The position numbers and the translations under genes were made by a program. Positions 34,661-46,351 of a DNA stretch of 64,000 nucleotides are shown here, piece by piece. The first letter of the stretch is position 1. Each line of letters starts with the position of its first letter. The notes under the pieces are model-generated. The model made no database searches, had not been told where the DNA came from, and saw only the letters and a program-made list of their open reading frames with translations. The stretch is from assembly GCA_008711295.1 (NCBI GenBank), contig VUYV01000120.1, positions 931,383-995,382 on the forward strand. The letters run 5' to 3'. This DNA is from Anarhynchus alexandrinus (lineage: Eukaryota > Chordata > Aves > Charadriiformes > Charadriidae).

Positions 34661-35771
34661 ATTATATTCTCTTTAGTATACAGATAGTTACATATTATAT
34701 TATCTTTAGAAACTTTTTATTGAATCTGAACCCTTAGTGTGTTTTTTTTTGTCTGCTGGCTTATAAAACTCACCCTCCCTCCAAACCAACCAGCCAAACT
34801 CCCTGAAATTTGTGTGTGTGGTTTTGTTTGTTTTGGTTTTTTTCCCGCAAACAAAATAATCTCTTCCTGTACATGGGTGTTCCTGATGTAAGACTCTAAA
34901 TCACTGTTTCTCGTGGGCTGAATTTTTAGCTTTTCTATGACGTGACCATACCTATAAGCGATAACCACAGTAAACATCTATCCTGGATGGGGCAAAGCCA
35001 TGCTCTGTAAATTCTTTCATAGATCTGTACCTCCTTCTCTGAAAAGAAAAATCCCTGTACCAGATGATTTGAAAGCTTGTTTTGACAGCATCTATCAACG
35101 ATGTAACAATGATGAACCTTTCCCCTAGTTTCAGTTAGGGATGGCATCTGTATTCAGATCTACGGCTGGATCTGCTTTGTCACCTGCCTGTAGGAAACAG
35201 ATTTTCTGGTAACATCATCTAAGAGAGCAAGAGATACTCAGGCTTTCAGAATGATTCATTCTATGTAATGTTTAAGGCGATAATCACTTAGAACTTCTTA
35301 AAAGATTTCCTCCCAAGTTAGTCACTGACTCTCACATCAGTTGTTTCACATCTTGTTTTTGATCTCTAGGCAGTGTTTTGCCTTCCTTGAAATGAAACTG
35401 TATGGGCTACGTACAAAGCAAGAAGACTAATCTATTTAGGAGCAAAACTAGGCTTTTCATGGTGTTTGCTGAGAGGATGGAGAAAATGTACTGTATTTCA
35501 GTCCAGCTGGCCCTTTGGGTTTTGGTAGAGCTTTGTTCTGATTTAACTGGGAACAATCCTTCTGGATGTTAGGGTTTGTTATGGCAAAGGTTGGGTGGTT
35601 TCTGCAATCTGCCTGAACAGGATCCTCATTTCAGAGAGGTTGAGGGCAGTCATGTGGAGCTGCCATATACGTACCACTTGTTTGCTCCCTGGCCATGGGT
35701 GTGTGGATCAGATTCTGACCGGCAGAAAGAGCATTGTCTTTTCATGTAGGGCAGGAGCAAATGCCTTCTTT

Positions 35772-36053
35772 TCATAGAATCATAGAATGGTTTAGGGTGG
35801 AAAGGACCTTGAAGATCATTGAGCTCCAACCCCCCCTGCCATAGGCAGGGACACCTCCCACTAGACCAGGTTGCCCAAGGCCACGTCCAGCCTGGCCTTG
35901 AACACCTCCAGGGATGGGGCCTCAACAACCTCTCTGGGCAACCTGTTCCAGTGCCTTACCACCCTCAAAGTGAAAAACTTCTTCCTAGTGTTCAATCTAA
36001 ACCTGCCCTCTTCCAGTTTGAAGCCATTCCCCCTCGTCCTATCACTACATGCC
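35772..36053 (-). mobile_element. CR1 LINE 3' fragment, inverted
   Basis: It opens with the inverted CR1 terminus 'tcatagaatcatagaatgg' and 'ggaaaggaccttgaagatc', followed by 'ctgggcaacctgttccag' and 'ccctcaaagtgaaaaac', and ends near 'cccctcgtcctatcacta'. It is well preserved, and a 64-codon minus-strand frame (35861-36055) is the CR1 C-terminal/3' region rather than a gene. Confidence 0.92.
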
Positions 36054-36691
36054 ATGAAGAGTGAAGTCTGTGTGGTCAGTCACTCCAAAACAAATGGCTT
36101 GAGTCATACAGGAATTTTCTTATCTACCCAAATTCTTTGGCTGCTCCTCCATTTCTGGCATTGGATTTTTGTGAGATTTATATATGCTTTTAGCCACTGT
36201 TAGACAGAGTGCCAGACTGAATGTATCTTTGGTTTGACCCTGTCTGTCCATTCTTGTGCAACAATACAGGAACTAACTGTTATTTGTGGCCACTTTGCCC
36301 GTATGCTCTTAGCTATAAGAAGCAACAGATGACTAGGAGAAAGCTGGCCTCTTCCTATTCTAGATAAATCATTTTGATCATGGGAGGAACGTGAACACTG
36401 AAAGTCATATTTGTGTGGCTAAACATTTCAAAGATGGTAAATCTAAGTAATTTGAAGTCCCACATGGGTTGTTAAAACCTTAGAAAATCCGTTAGTTGCC
36501 AAATGTTCTTATATGAGCGTTTCTATACAAATAACATTTTTTAAGTGGGTTTGTCACTTTGGTATTCCCATTAGTTTTCATTTTCAGTATTTCAAAAGAC
36601 TTTTTTTTGATCTTCCAGGAATGCATAATTGTAGGTTATGCATCTATGTGTTAGCTCAAACTCTGTTTGCTTCTCAGTTCAGTTTAAACTG

Positions 36692-36742
36692 GGGTTTTTT
36701 TGGTTTGTCTTATTAAAAATCCAAAGCAAAACAAAAAAACCC
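36692..36742. repeat. Inverted repeat with 16-bp arms
   Basis: The left arm 'gggtttttttggtttg' (36692-36707) pairs with the right arm 'caaaacaaaaaaaccc' (36727-36742) with a single mismatch. The loop is 19 bp. It could form a hairpin in DNA or pre-mRNA. It lies in intron 18 outside the recognised CR1 copies. Confidence 0.85.
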
Positions 36743-38057
36743 ACTTCAAATGGACTCATGAGTGTAGTGTTATGCTGCTGACATTTAATGTTCTGTAACA
36801 CTGGTGGCCTTCAATTACATTTGCATTAGAACTTCCTGCTTTCAGAAAACCGTCTCAACTCTTTCTTATCTTGTCAGCTTTAAACCATGAACAGATTTGG
36901 TCAACATCATGGTGTGTAGAGGTGCCCGAGTTAGTGCTAATCCTAACTGGTCTATCCCGATTGTGTAGTTGGACCCATGCTTATTGTTTGCCAGACATAA
37001 AGATTTTCTTCTTTTTGGCTGTATTTTGGCTGCTTATTTCACTTGTGGCCTCCACAGTAGTGGAGGGTTTCTCTCACAGAACTGAAGCATACTTTCCTTT
37101 TCTTCCTTTTTAGCTTTTGGTGAGCAAAATGCCACTGGTACTTTGTCATCAGGTCTTCAAGAGAATACCTGTGTCATTGCTTCTCAGGGCATATAATTCT
37201 CACAGAAGTCATACGGCAATTCTGTCCCATAGGCTCCAAATGCTGTGTGATTTATGCAAACATTTATGATCTTTCTCACGTTCCTCCTCCTTTAGGAATT
37301 GTCTTTAAAAATTTTATATTCAACAGGATAACTGATAAAATCAAATTTATTTGTCTTAGAGAATGCTTAAGTCTTCTATGTCTCCAGGACTCTGTGTTTT
37401 GCACTTTTCATGTTTGCTGTCTACATGTAGTGGAATGTCCTTGGGCCACAATTCCTGTTCCAGTTAACACATAAGACAACAAGTGTACTTGACAAGTATG
37501 TCATCTCCCTTTTTAGCATGCAGAGTGTTTGTTGCTTCTAAGAAACTGTTTTCCCATAGGCATTGTTGCAGACCTGGGTCCTGAAGAGAATTTCAGGAAG
37601 AGTAGAAAATGGTTTTAGAAACATGGTCAAGGAAATAAATTTTATACTTGGCATGGGTTTTCCAACCTGCATGCTGAAATTTTTATTTTTCTTTTCACTT
37701 CTTACTCAGGAGGATAATACCTAGGGAGAAGTCCTGGGTATTGAAGAAAGTCAGAGAAATTTTATGTTCTTTCCACCACGTGCTTTGAGTAGAAATTGAG
37801 GGTCTCGTGTGTCCTCAGGTCTAAATGGCACTTTGCCATACCTACTGCTCCCAGGATGTTTGTCTAGAGGAAATAGCATTGCAATAGGCTAATTCAGATC
37901 TGAATTCTTTTGAAGTCAAAAGGAAGGAGAACAAGTGCATATCCTTTAATGAATCTTTAAAAACCTCTTTGGATGTTTCTTGAAGTTCCACATAATTTTA
38001 CTGTGCTTTTACATCAAAAGTCAGATTTGTAATGTGATTTTAATGTATGATATATAG

Positions 38058-38145
38058 GAGGAAAATCGAGGAGCTGCACAAGTTGAGACTGTGAGACCCC
38101 GAGTTATTCATGTGAGAAGGAAGTCTGAAGAGATGCAGCAAGAAG
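38058..38145 (+). CDS. TALPID3 (KIAA0586): TALPID3 exon 19 of window
   Basis: This 88-nt exon runs from phase 0 to phase 1, window residues 989-1017. It encodes EENRGAAQVETVRPRVI then 'HVRRKSEEMQQE' and ends before 'gtaaat'. It is charged, with a basic RRKS cluster that resembles a basophilic kinase site (R-R-K-S); that reading is inference. It is followed by the longest intron in the window, 19.8 kb. The assignment rests on frame continuity, splice sites and partial family resemblance. Confidence 0.85.
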
Positions 38146-41100
38146 GTAAATCAATGTTAATAAGCAAACATAGTTCTTTCAGTTAAGCACTTCACTTTTA
38201 ATTGTTGTTGTATACTCATGTATAATAAAGTTCTGATTTTTTAAAATTTTGTTTTCATTACTACCAAATTCCCCAAATTTCTGAATGTTTATATATAGTG
38301 CGTATAAATCTGTGTACATAGTTATGATATTGTTGGGGTGCACTGAAAGGATTGGAAATGTGTCTGTATGTAAGTCGTCAGAATCCTTGCAATTAAGTAT
38401 TTATTTAAATTTTTATTTGCCGAGAGCATTACAACATGCATATTATGTAGTCAACTGAATCTTAATTGCTTTATAGAATGGTGCTCTGCAAACAAAATAT
38501 TCATAATGTTGTGATAGATGACAGTGGTTCATAAGTGTGAGAAAATGCAGGGGCACTAGAGGAGAACTGAAAGATAATACGAAGTTAAGATCATACAAAT
38601 GTGAAAAAAAAAAAGAGGTTTTCAATGTTAAAATGGCCCAGTTCGCGATGGCCTTCAAGCTAGTGTGTGACAGATAGTGATTTTCTTTTCTGAAGGACAC
38701 TATTATTTATGCATAACCATGCTATTTTTGGAGATTACTTAACAGCGTTTGTTAAAAGTGTTAAGGATATTGCATGAGTCGGAGAGAGAATATTTTTTGT
38801 TTATTATCATTCAAGTCAGTGTTGGAATAACATACACTGTGCATATTACTGCCATATTTAATTGTTTTAGCACATAATAAGTTTGTGGAGGTGGTAGAGT
38901 GAGATATTGAACAGTTTTAATCTTACGTGCGAAGAACAGGAATCTAAAAACCTGCATGTCTACAACATATGCAATTATAATTGCTCCACCCTAGTATAGA
39001 TAAATTCTTCCTTCAAGCTCTTTTTAAAATAATTCTTTGAACTTCTTCCATTTAATTTTTTTAAAACATCTAATCAAATTATAATTCTGATGGAATTATT
39101 TTGCTTCAACTATTTATAGTGGTAAGAAAAGCTCTAGGCCAGTCTTATTGGTCGTGGGACTTGGAACCTAATTTCAAAACCGTGGTTTACATATGAAGAA
39201 AGTTATGAATAATGTAAAACTTAGCTTCTATGGACAATTAGTGGAAAAGCTTACAGAACTGAAATGGCACGCCGTAGTGCATGTATATGCTTTGTTATAG
39301 GGACATTTATCAACACGTGCTTTTAAAGTGGGTAAATAAAGACTTAATTTATTAAAAAATTAGGGTTAACGCATTTATTTAACGTTGGTGGAAAATATTG
39401 CAATGATTTTTTCTAATAAAGAACAGTATTTTTTTCCTCTGGTGTTCAGAAAATCCAAATTGCCTAAGGAAAGTGAATTTCCAATAAGTTGAATATGACC
39501 TCTAAATCACCAACAAGGAAATTATGTGCCTTGCGGGATCACCTCATTCCCAACTGTAAAAGCAATTTTCCTTAATAGTGGTTGTAGGAATTTTTTGTTT
39601 CTTCTTCTGCTTCCCCAACACTTCATACTAAGCATCAGAGAGAAGGGGGGATACTCTTCTTAACACTGTACTTTGTGCTTTTACACCTCAGCTTTTTCTC
39701 AAAGTGTTAACAAGACAGCACTTCCAGCCTTTATCATTAAGTGGGGCGTTAGAGAGGCTGGAAATGGAGTAAAGTATTTTTTATCAAATCTCTTGTTTTC
39801 TGGAATATTTATCTTTAAAAAAAATTACCCATACTGTAATACAAGGTTTGGGCGCAGTCCAACTGTGTCTCTGTGTCAGATGAAAATATTTCACCACGAG
39901 ATGGCAGTAGTCAATTTTCCTTGAGAGGAAAAAAATGATTATGATTTATATACCAGGATAATTTAAATCTCATTCAAAGTATACATATTTAATGAGCCAA
40001 TAAAAATCTAGTGGATTTGCAAATGGAAACAACTGTCTGTCAGTTTTAACCAGGAGGTCTTGTCTCTATAAACTTCACCACAGCAAAGTTAATCAGTCAA
40101 AAAGTTGAGGGTAAAAATTAATAAGAATCATTTGAAAGAAAAATGAAAACTTGCAGCATGATAAGTATACATGGGTTGAAGTAAATACAACATTTTAAAA
40201 TTACGCACATCTGTTACTGTAAGTTCAAAGCACCCTGTTTATAAAAACTTTATGTCAAACTGTTGTCTTTACTGAGATAGCAAGGGGCAATGAGTACTTG
40301 CCTGAAAATAGAGAAGCATTTCAGAGGCAGGACCATTTAGGTATTTTTTTCAGAGTTTAAAGGGTAAGTGGTTGTATTGGTATTAGAACTTAGAAAATCT
40401 GGAGCCCTAAAATGAAGTGTGAATTCAGGATATTGGGAGAAAAGGGAAATTGTGTTGGACTTAGAGTTGAATGTAGAAAGCCTTTTTTTATTTAATTCAT
40501 AAATACATGACAAGATTTGATTCATCTTTTGTCTACGGTCACAAAAATATATATGATAGAGCTTTCTTTTGTTGTTGAAAAAATTTTTGTGGTCTACAGT
40601 GAACATGTGTTTTTACTGAAAGAAAGTTGATTGATGTCTTCTAATGAAAGTTGAAGTTCAGTAGGACTGTTACAATATCATGCCTGAAAGGGTAATGTCT
40701 TCTGAAAGTTACAACTGAAAATAAAGCCTGAATGTATTATTAATTGAAATGTGTGCCTTCTCTAGACATAGTGGAGACAGTGGTTTGAAAACATATATTT
40801 GTAGTATATAGTATGCATGCATATATATTTTTGGCTTTATAATACCCTTTAATCTTTGTACCATTCTTTCATATATCTTCACAAATTTAATATGATAATA
40901 ATTGTTGTGGTTGGTGAATGCGCATATTTCCAGACTACAAGCATTTTCAGGCTTACACTAACATGATTCAGAATTTTTGAATTAAAACGAAAGAACAGGT
41001 GGCAATTCTTGACTGCAGAGCATTTTTAAACTTTAATATAAGGAGCTCAAAACCAAGAGGTAGATGTATCTTCACTTAATTATTTTTCTACAGCACAGAC

Positions 41101-44100
41101 TCACAAAATGTGACCTAGAGAGTACAACCTCACTATAGTAATTCCTTTTTATCTCCAGCTAGTGAATTACATTCGGGCAGCCATAAGTACATGGGAAAGT
41201 AATATTGGGACACTAAGCAATTGGCTTTGTTGCCACAGCACAATTGCTTGTGGGAGCAGATGAACCGTGCAATAAATGAATAAGAGGGCAAAAAGCCCTT
41301 AAAACAGTCTGTATAAAAAATAAAGCTTCCGGAGACCTTGTTTGGTATTGAAAATGAGCTAGTTCTGTGTTGCCGTTGACATTATGCCGTGTTAAAAAGT
41401 GTAATATTGATAATATGGATATAGCTAAATACTTCTTTGCCTCTCTTCTTCAGCCAGACATTGCTCCGAGTTAGGCTTTGGGCTTTTTTTTCTTAAAACT
41501 ATTATGGCATGAGGCAAATCTCTAACAGATGCTTCAAGGAAGGAAGAAGATTAGGATAAGGCTAAAGGTCTTTATTTTTTTTTTTCTTGGAACTGGAACT
41601 GTCTTGGTCAAACTCTTAACAACTATTTTACTGAAAGTTTACTTTCTCCTTAATATCCTGCTGTTTCTTTTTTTGGACTGAATTTCACTAAAAGCTTTTG
41701 CTAAAGACTGTCCATACCACCCTGAAAACAGCAGCCAGTGAAGCAAAACAGAGCTATTCCTTCATGCTGTAGACAGTACCACCACAGCCTGAGAGGTAGG
41801 AATAGTTTGTGTAGCCTACATTGCTACTTGAAGTTGACTAATTTCTAAGAAAAGATCTTGGAAATTTTAATAATGAAATAAATTAGCTATAATTATGGCA
41901 TTTTTCAAGCAAATGTCCTGTTACAGGTTTATGTAAGTTTTTTAGTCTTTCTTCAGAACTCTTATTTCTGGTCTATTTTGACGCTGTTTTTTCTATACAG
42001 TTACCTCCCTCTGCTATCAGATCGCTCATTGACATAATTCAGTTAATATATTTTACATTTGGGCAAGTCAGAAAATGCAAAGCTGCATTTCCCACAGAAA
42101 CTCTGTCTTTTCTATAAGTAGTCATTAGCTTTTAGGTGCTCCAAGTGGTTTAGAGCACCAATTCTCAAAGAGTTTTGATTTGCTTTTTCTGCGCATGTGA
42201 CCATAGCAGTTACCTGATAGCTCATGCACTAGAAAACATGCATCTGAATAATAATGCATTTTGCATATTATCCCTGTATAAAATCCTTAGTAGCCACACT
42301 TGAGAGTTTCTAGTTTGAATTACTGAAAGTCAATATTTAGCTGTGTTACCATACATTTGGAGCCGGAGTTTTGAATTTCTTGGCTTTTGTAAATATTATG
42401 TATCTCTTAAGAACTGCCATTTATATCTCTGGTTGCTTCTTTTCCCACTGAGTTACTTCAGTTATTTTTCAGACAAAATGTTAAAACAGAAGTTTGATTT
42501 TTTCATAGCTTAAGGGAAAGTCTTGTGTAGAATTGTTATTGTAGACAATTATGTCCTTCTGCTGCTTCAAGTTAAGGTCCTGAGAACCCAAGCACCAGGA
42601 GCTGCTGTGGGTTTCATGTGACTGTGCACATCTTTGCACCCATGCCCAAGAGATCACTTTCTGGGAAGTGATCCTTTGGTCTCCTACACCTGTCATTTCT
42701 TCCCCTCACCTGTGGAAAAGGTGTGAACAACAGGAACTTAAAGCACGCAAAGCGCAAATCTCCCTGGTATGTTTTTAGACTCCTAGAATGTAATTTGATC
42801 TTTTGAGGCATCTAAACTAATTAAAATCCAAGTAATCAGATGGAGAAATGAAGGAAAAAAAAAAAACCAAACCAAAACCCCAACCCAGTTTATACTTAAA
42901 GAAAACTGTACCGAGTCAGCTTATATTGCCTCGCAGTCTGAGGATTTCCTACTGACTGGCATGCTCAGGTAGAAGTCATTCTCCTCTGGAGTCCGGTTCC
43001 ACACCATGTATCACTTGGCCCTTTTCTTACAGATCTACATGCATTAGGTTTTTGTTCACATGGCAATTTTCTTCAACTTCTAAGAGGTTGAGAGTTAGTT
43101 CTCCTCTTACTGCATGCCTCCTTAAATGGCACAGAGGGATATAGCACTCTCTTGCTGCTGCAGTATTGTCAAGACATTTCTGCGAGCTTGTGCTGAGGTT
43201 TTTGCTGAGGGAGGTATGTGCAAAGGCAGAAGACTTCCCATTTTAGTCTTCCCTTAGTGCCTATACAGATGATGCTTTACACCCATCATGAAATCTGCAC
43301 AGCTTTGTATATCTTCAAGACAGCCCCATTACTTAAGCAGGTGAAAGCAGTTACAGTTGCTTCTGTCTCTCTTTTGATCAGATCTTTGCATTTCAAGTAC
43401 AGTGATTTTGCTGAGGTTCAGGGTGTATTCCTGTACCAAGTCCCTCCTCTGGCCTGTACACAGCAGCAGAGATTTTCAATGAAATTCCAGGACCAGTTGG
43501 TTTTTTTTCTGTGGAAAGGGAAAGAAACTTACTCAAACTGACAAGATCACTATTTAAAGGATTACTTCCTATGGAGACTGTCAAATACTTGGATTTTTAC
43601 TTGTCTTTTTTCAGATTTACTGGGGCTTCAGGTAAATATCCAGAAATCTCATCTGCTTCCCCCTTCAAGCCTAGATTTTGAAGGATTCCAAGTGATCTAA
43701 TCCAGTGACCTGTGGCATCCTCCAAAGTGCAGTTTATGTGTCATAAACTAAAGTTGAGGGCATTGACAAAATTAAGCCTATTATTTCACTCATACATGGG
43801 GGTCATAACGTGCAAATGATGAGGGACCAGTCCCTTTTTCATACTGCTAAGCTGAACGCCCCCCCACGCTACTGCTGCATAAATCATCCAAGGTACATTC
43901 TGGAGTTTGTATGTCCTTTTTGCCTCAAAATACTATGTGGTACCCAGTATGGGTGCCTGCTGAGCATCAGCTGTCAGTATTGCATCCTACAGACACCAGA
44001 GGCTTCTGAGGATCTTCTGTTCTTAAGTATATTGTAATAATGTAACGAGTTTTACTTCTAAATTTATTAGAATTTCTTTTAAAAATATCGATTCATAATT

Positions 44101-44213
44101 GCATTTGCTTTTCAAACACTTGTGACTACCTGCCGGAACCGAAGCAGTCCAGACTGCTGGGCAGTTCTGCGAAGCTGCATGTGGCACCACTGCCTCATCC
44201 CCGCAGTGCGGAT

Positions 44214-45050
44214 TTCATAGAATCATAGAAGGTTGGAAAAGACCTTTAGATCATTAAGTCCTACTGTAAACCTAACGTTGACAAAACCACCACTAAACCA
44301 TGTCCTTAAGTGCCATGTTTACATGTCTTTTAAATACCTTCAGGAATGGTGACTCAACCACTTCCCTGGACAGCCTGTTCCAATGTTTGATAACCCTTTT
44401 AGTGAAGAAATTTTTCATAATATCTGTCCTAAACCTCCCCTGGTGCAACTTGAGGCCATTTCCTCTCATCCTATCACCTGTTAATTGGGAGAAGAGACTG
44501 ACCCCCACCTCACTACAACCTCCTTTCAGGTAGTTATAGAGAGTGATAAGGTCTTCCCTCAGCCTCCTTTTCTCCAGGCTAAACAACCCCAGTTCCCTCA
44601 GCAGCCTCTCATAGGACTTGTTCTCTAGACCCTTCACCAGCTTTGTTGCCCTTCTCTGGATGTGCTCCAGCACCTCAATGTCTTTCTTGTGAGGGGCCCA
44701 AAACTGAACATAGTACTCGAGATCTGGCCTCACTAGTGCCGAGTACAGGGGGACAATCACTTCCCTAGCCCTGCTGGCCACACTTTCTGATACAAGCCAG
44801 GATGCTCTTAGTCTGCTTGGCCACCTGGGCACACTGCTGGCTCATATTCAGCCTCTTGTCAACCAACACCCCCAGGTTCTTTTCCATTAGGCGGCTTTCC
44901 AGCCACTCTTCCCCAAGCCTGTAGCGTTGCATGGGGTTGTTGTGACCCGAGTGCAGGACCCAGCACTTGGCCTTGTTGAACGTCATACAATTGGCCTTGG
45001 CCCATCAGTCCAGATCCCTCTGTAGACCCATCCTACCTGCCATATTTCTC
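44214..45050 (-). mobile_element. CR1 LINE, 5'-truncated, reverse-transcriptase C-terminus retained
   Basis: The inverted CR1 end is at 44214 ('tcatagaatcatagaagg'). Minus-strand frames cover the C-terminal part of the CR1 polymerase: 44765-44986 has '[16 protein letters not shown]', and 44293-44832 (179 codons) has '[18 protein letters not shown]', '[13 protein letters not shown]' and '[14 protein letters not shown]'. The two frames overlap and together imply at least one frameshift. It is truncated before the catalytic FADD motif, so it is not active, but it is the best-preserved CR1 coding segment in the window. Confidence 0.93.
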
Positions 45051-45077
45051 CATGGTTTTCCATTTTTTCCTTTTTTT

Positions 45078-45123
45078 GGTGGTTGGGGGGGAAAATGGGG
45101 GGGGTTGCCTGGTTTTGGGGTTG
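45078..45123 (+). repeat. G-run tract (possible G-quadruplex)
   Basis: Runs of 7, 8 and 4 guanines occur within about 40 bp, separated by 'aaaat' and 'ttgcctggtttt', with GG pairs on both sides. The longer runs can each be divided, so a four-stranded structure is possible on the + (sense) strand. It lies just beyond the 5'-truncated end of the CR1 copy. Confidence 0.6.
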
Positions 45124-46327
45124 TGGTTTTTTTTTGTAGTTTGGGTCTCTAGTGGCCCAGCACATTCTAAGCAGAATTCTCATTAAGAGAAGAGTACCTT
45201 TTGCTGCATAGCCACACTGAAGAGTTGGAATATACTAGCTGAGAGCCCTAAATTGCTGTTTCCACTTTGGCAGTCTACCTTTGATCTTTCACCAGTTCCA
45301 GTTTCCATTTGTATAATCCACCTATTGTCAGCCTGTCTAGGGGCCAAGCTAAAATGCGATGCTTTTCTTTTGTGTACGATTCTCATGTGGTGGTGAATCA
45401 GCTGGAGTCGCTGTGCATTGCAAGCAGGGAATGGTCTTGAGAGCAAGTATTAAACACAGTCTCATATCTCCTGGACACTAACACACTTGGTCTATCGAAA
45501 TTGTTTTGCCAAAGCAGTCTTTCTCACAGCCTGTGTAGGATTCGTAAACACACTAGGATCTGACTGAAGCAGCTTTGTATTGTGTATTATGATTTGTATG
45601 CACTTTTACAAACTTACAGTAATTGCTGTTGCCTTCATTGTAAAGAGCAAAAAATAAACACACACAATAAACCCCCTAAATGGGCACTGATCCCACTGGC
45701 ACTGATCTTGAGTAACTGAAAAAAAGCAGATGGTAGCAAGCTGTCTAGGCTGACCTGCTTTACCCTTTCATGCAAATATTGCTTATATAAATGGGGGACA
45801 CACAAAAAATTAATGGGCTTGGGCAAGCCACCTAAGGACAGAGACTCCCCATGTACTTAATGCTTACATCAGCCCGAGGGCTGTTTCCAGTTAGCTCTTC
45901 TCTGGAGGGAGGCGTTTCTCACAAATTAGTGGTTCCACAGCTCTAAGCCCATGGTTCAATAAGAAAGAACTGATGTGCATCTAGAAAGTAAGTGTGCTTA
46001 GCTGTTCTGTGGCCTGTGTGTTGTGGTAGGTCATGGAAAATGATCAGAATATTCTCTCCTGAACCTGCTACTCATTTATATACATACAATTGAGTCTGAA
46101 GTCGCTTTACACATCATCTTCTGCCATAATGTTGTAAAGAGGCATTAGATTTTTATGGACTTGCACTACTTTAATTTGCATGCCTATTTGTTAGCAGTGA
46201 TGGCAAATGAATTTAAATTGAGATTCCTAGTTGTTCTAAACGATGTGCCTCAGTATGTCACTATAACAAGATGCATTGTAAGAAATAGCATTATCTTTTT
46301 CTTACTCAGCAGAGCATTTGGTTGGTG

Positions 46328-46351
46328 AGCATACTCCTCCAGGAGTATGCT
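46328..46351. repeat. 24-bp near-perfect palindrome
   Basis: The arms 'agcatactcct' and 'aggagtatgct' are exact reverse complements around a 2-bp centre 'cc'. A second small inverted repeat, 'cctct gcc agagg', follows at 46356-46368. Confidence 0.9.

Larger units (their letters stand above)
33040..38057. other. Intron 18 (5.0 kb)
   Basis: The intron contains two CR1 fragments in opposite orientation (34330-34660 plus, 35772-36053 minus) and a hairpin-forming inverted repeat at 36692-36742. Other open frames, such as 33238-33558, have no recognisable content. Confidence 0.65.

Noticed and set aside
44293..44832. 179-codon minus-strand frame as a host gene
   Set aside because: The content is the CR1 polymerase C-terminus and the flanks are CR1 ends, so it is a transposon remnant.
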